Below, piece by piece: positions 5,782-6,811 of a DNA stretch of 6,811 nt. A program made the translations under genes and the position numbers. The first letter of the stretch is position 1; every line of letters begins with the position of its first letter. The notes under the pieces are model-generated. The model worked only from the letters and a program-made list of their open reading frames with translations. It was not told the DNA's origin and ran no database searches. The stretch is taken from positions 1 to 6,811 of the forward strand of contig CALFOA010000394.1 in assembly GCA_937919795.1 (NCBI GenBank), in the 5' to 3' direction. Origin of the DNA: an uncultured Neisseria sp. GTDB lineage: Bacteria > Pseudomonadota > Gammaproteobacteria > Burkholderiales > Neisseriaceae.

Positions 5782-5842
5782 AATGCCTGTCTGAAAGTTT
5801 TAGCTACGCAGAAACTCGCTAGCTCGTTTTCAGACAGGCATT
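5782..5842. repeat. Inverted DUS pair with 31-nt spacer between HNH gene and mfd
   Basis: Arms 5782-5796 and 5828-5842 are perfect 15-bp reverse complements containing DUS copies at 5784-5795 (plus) and 5829-5840 (minus). The 31-nt spacer has its own possible pairings (AGCTA 5802-5806 with TAGCT 5820-5824; AGTTT 5796-5800 with AAACT 5812-5816). The clear T-run (5841-5846) follows the hairpin on the plus strand, and it reaches into the mfd stop codon. On the minus strand, the direction of mfd, no U-run follows. It may still slow mfd readthrough, but it is not a canonical mfd terminator. Confidence 0.8.
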
Positions 5843-5844
5843 TT

Positions 5845-6811
5845 TTACTTCTCCGCCAATTTCTTCAACACCGTTTTCACCGTCTGAATCCGCGTTTCCA
5901 CATCATCCATCACCGCGCTCACGCGCAGGCGGTCGGGGCCGGCGAGGCGGTAGTTTTTGTTGCTTTGCATCAGCATGATGATTTGGGTGGGGTCGATGCT
6001 GTGGTGTTTGCCGAAGGTGAAAGTGGCTGCTTCGCCGGTGGCGTCGATGGCGTCTATGCCCATTTCTTTGGCGACCAAGCGGATGCGGTGGCTTTCGATC
6101 AGGGTTTTCACCGGTTGCTCGGGCAGGCCGAAGCGGTCGACCAGTTCTTCGTGTACGCTGTTGATTTGGGCTTCGGTTTCGCAGGTGGCGAGGCGTTTGT
6201 AGAGTACGAGGCGCTCGTGGATGTCGGGGCAGTAGCTTTCGGGCAACAGTGCGGGGCTGTGCAGTTTGATTTCGGTGGTGACGCCCAGCGGGGCGTCGAG
6301 GTCGGGCTGGCGGCCTTTTTTGAGGTCGCGCACGGCTTGTTTGAGCATTTCGGTGTAGAGGGTGAAGCCGACTTGGATCATTTCGCCGCTTTGGCCTTCG
6401 CCGAGAATTTCGCCGGCACCGCGGATTTCGAGGTCTTGCATGGCGAGGGTGAAGCCGGCGCCCAGCTCATCGGCGGCGGCGATGGCGTCCAGCCGTTTTT
6501 CGGCGTCTTTGGTGATGTATTCGGGGGTGAGCAGGTAGGCGTAGGCCTGGTGGTGGCTGCGGCCGACGCGCCCGCGCAATTGGTGCAATTGAGCGAGGCC
6601 GAATTTGTCGGCGCGGTTGATGATGATGGTGTTGGCGTTGGGAATGTCGATGCCGGTTTCGATGATGGTGGAGCACAGCAATACGTTAAACCGCTGTTGC
6701 AGGAAATCGCGCATCACCTGCTCGAGTTCGCGCTCGCGTAGCTGGCCGTGGGCGATGCCGATGCGGGCTTCGGGCAGCAACTCTTGCAGGCGTTCGTGCA
6801 TATTGGCGATG
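5845..6811 (-). CDS. mfd: Transcription-repair coupling factor Mfd, C-terminal part (5' end outside window)
   Basis: This frame is open to the right edge (321 complete residues; the codon before the first visible Met reads on as IAN) and stops at 5845. It matches the C-terminal third of Mfd closely. It shows ARIGIAHGQLRERELEQVM, helicase motif V STIIETGIDIP, motif VI HQLRGRVGRSHHQAY, then the translocation (TRG) region with DLEIRGAGEILGEGQSG. After that comes the C-terminal D7 domain, with LLPESYCPDIHERLVLYKRLA and VDRFGLPEQPVKTL. Mfd is an ATP-driven DNA translocase that removes stalled RNA polymerase and recruits UvrA to lesions. E. coli Mfd has 1148 residues, so roughly 28% is visible; the UvrB-homology and RNA-polymerase-interaction domains lie outside. 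The Met at 6801 is internal, not the start. GC content is high, unlike the adjacent HNH gene. Confidence 0.96.
   Translation of the reverse strand, partial: IANMHERLQELLPEARIGIAHGQLRERELEQVMRDFLQQRFNVLLCSTIIETGIDIPNANTIIINRADKFGLAQLHQLRGRVGRSHHQAYAYLLTPEYITKDAEKRLDAIAAADELGAGFTLAMQDLEIRGAGEILGEGQSGEMIQVGFTLYTEMLKQAVRDLKKGRQPDLDAPLGVTTEIKLHSPALLPESYCPDIHERLVLYKRLATCETEAQINSVHEELVDRFGLPEQPVKTLIESHRIRLVAKEMGIDAIDATGEAATFTFGKHHSIDPTQIIMLMQSNKNYRLAGPDRLRVSAVMDDVETRIQTVKTVLKKLAEK

Noticed and set aside
6467..6676. Minus-strand His/Arg-rich small protein
   Set aside because: The repeats of His and Arg come from reading the mfd gene in another frame; there is no independent support.
5965..6741. Long plus-strand open frame (258 codons) opposite mfd
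   Set aside because: Its product is a Gly/Ala/Val/Phe-rich low-complexity string, as expected from the antisense of a GC-rich gene. The minus strand encodes unmistakable Mfd.
1..6811. CRISPR arrays, tRNA or rRNA genes, insertion sequences, prophage genes
   Set aside because: No repeat-spacer arrays, RNA gene signatures, transposases or terminal inverted repeats other than the DUS pairs were seen.

Overview
The window looks chromosomal and comes from a member of the Neisseriaceae. The main clue is a 12-base DNA uptake sequence (DUS), TGCCTGTCTGAA. It occurs seven times on the two strands, always between genes. This is the dialect described as TG-wadDUS for Neisseria wadsworthii and N. shayeganii, not the ATGCCGTCTGAA of meningococcus and gonococcus. 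The protein repertoire (HscB, Mfd, an OmpA-like lipoprotein) fits a betaproteobacterium. Species cannot be fixed from the sequence alone.

Layout. Positions 1-584 (minus) hold the first 194 residues of an exported lipoprotein that runs off the left edge. Positions 645-1148 (minus) hold hscB, the J-domain co-chaperone of iron-sulfur cluster assembly. A divergent intergenic region (1149-1329) separates hscB from a two-gene plus-strand operon (1330-3048). That operon encodes a JmjC/cupin_8-type Fe(II)/2-oxoglutarate oxygenase and a DUF455-type ferritin-like protein. It ends at a hairpin whose left arm lies inside the last codons of the second gene. The same hairpin faces a convergent gene (3085-3789, minus) for an OmpA-family, peptidoglycan-binding lipoprotein. 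A second divergent region (3790-3994) leads to an AAA+ ATPase of the DUF815 type (3995-4855, plus), which starts at TTG.

Next comes an AT-rich stretch with one HNH endonuclease gene (4980-5744, minus). It is bracketed on both sides by inverted pairs of DUS: a perfect 42-bp palindrome at 4869-4910 and a 15-bp-arm pair with a 31-nt loop at 5782-5842. The right end (5845-6811, minus) is the C-terminal part of mfd, the transcription-repair coupling factor.

How the parts relate. Most genes are housekeeping or envelope functions in short transcription units. Several units end at hairpins built from or touching DUS. The two iron-dependent enzymes form the only clear operon and may act on one substrate. 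The HNH gene has the base composition and DUS bracketing expected of a cassette exchanged by natural transformation between two conserved genes, and it is the best candidate for an accessory defence-type function. I see no tRNA, rRNA, CRISPR array or insertion sequence. No gene-free stretch exceeds about 205 bases.
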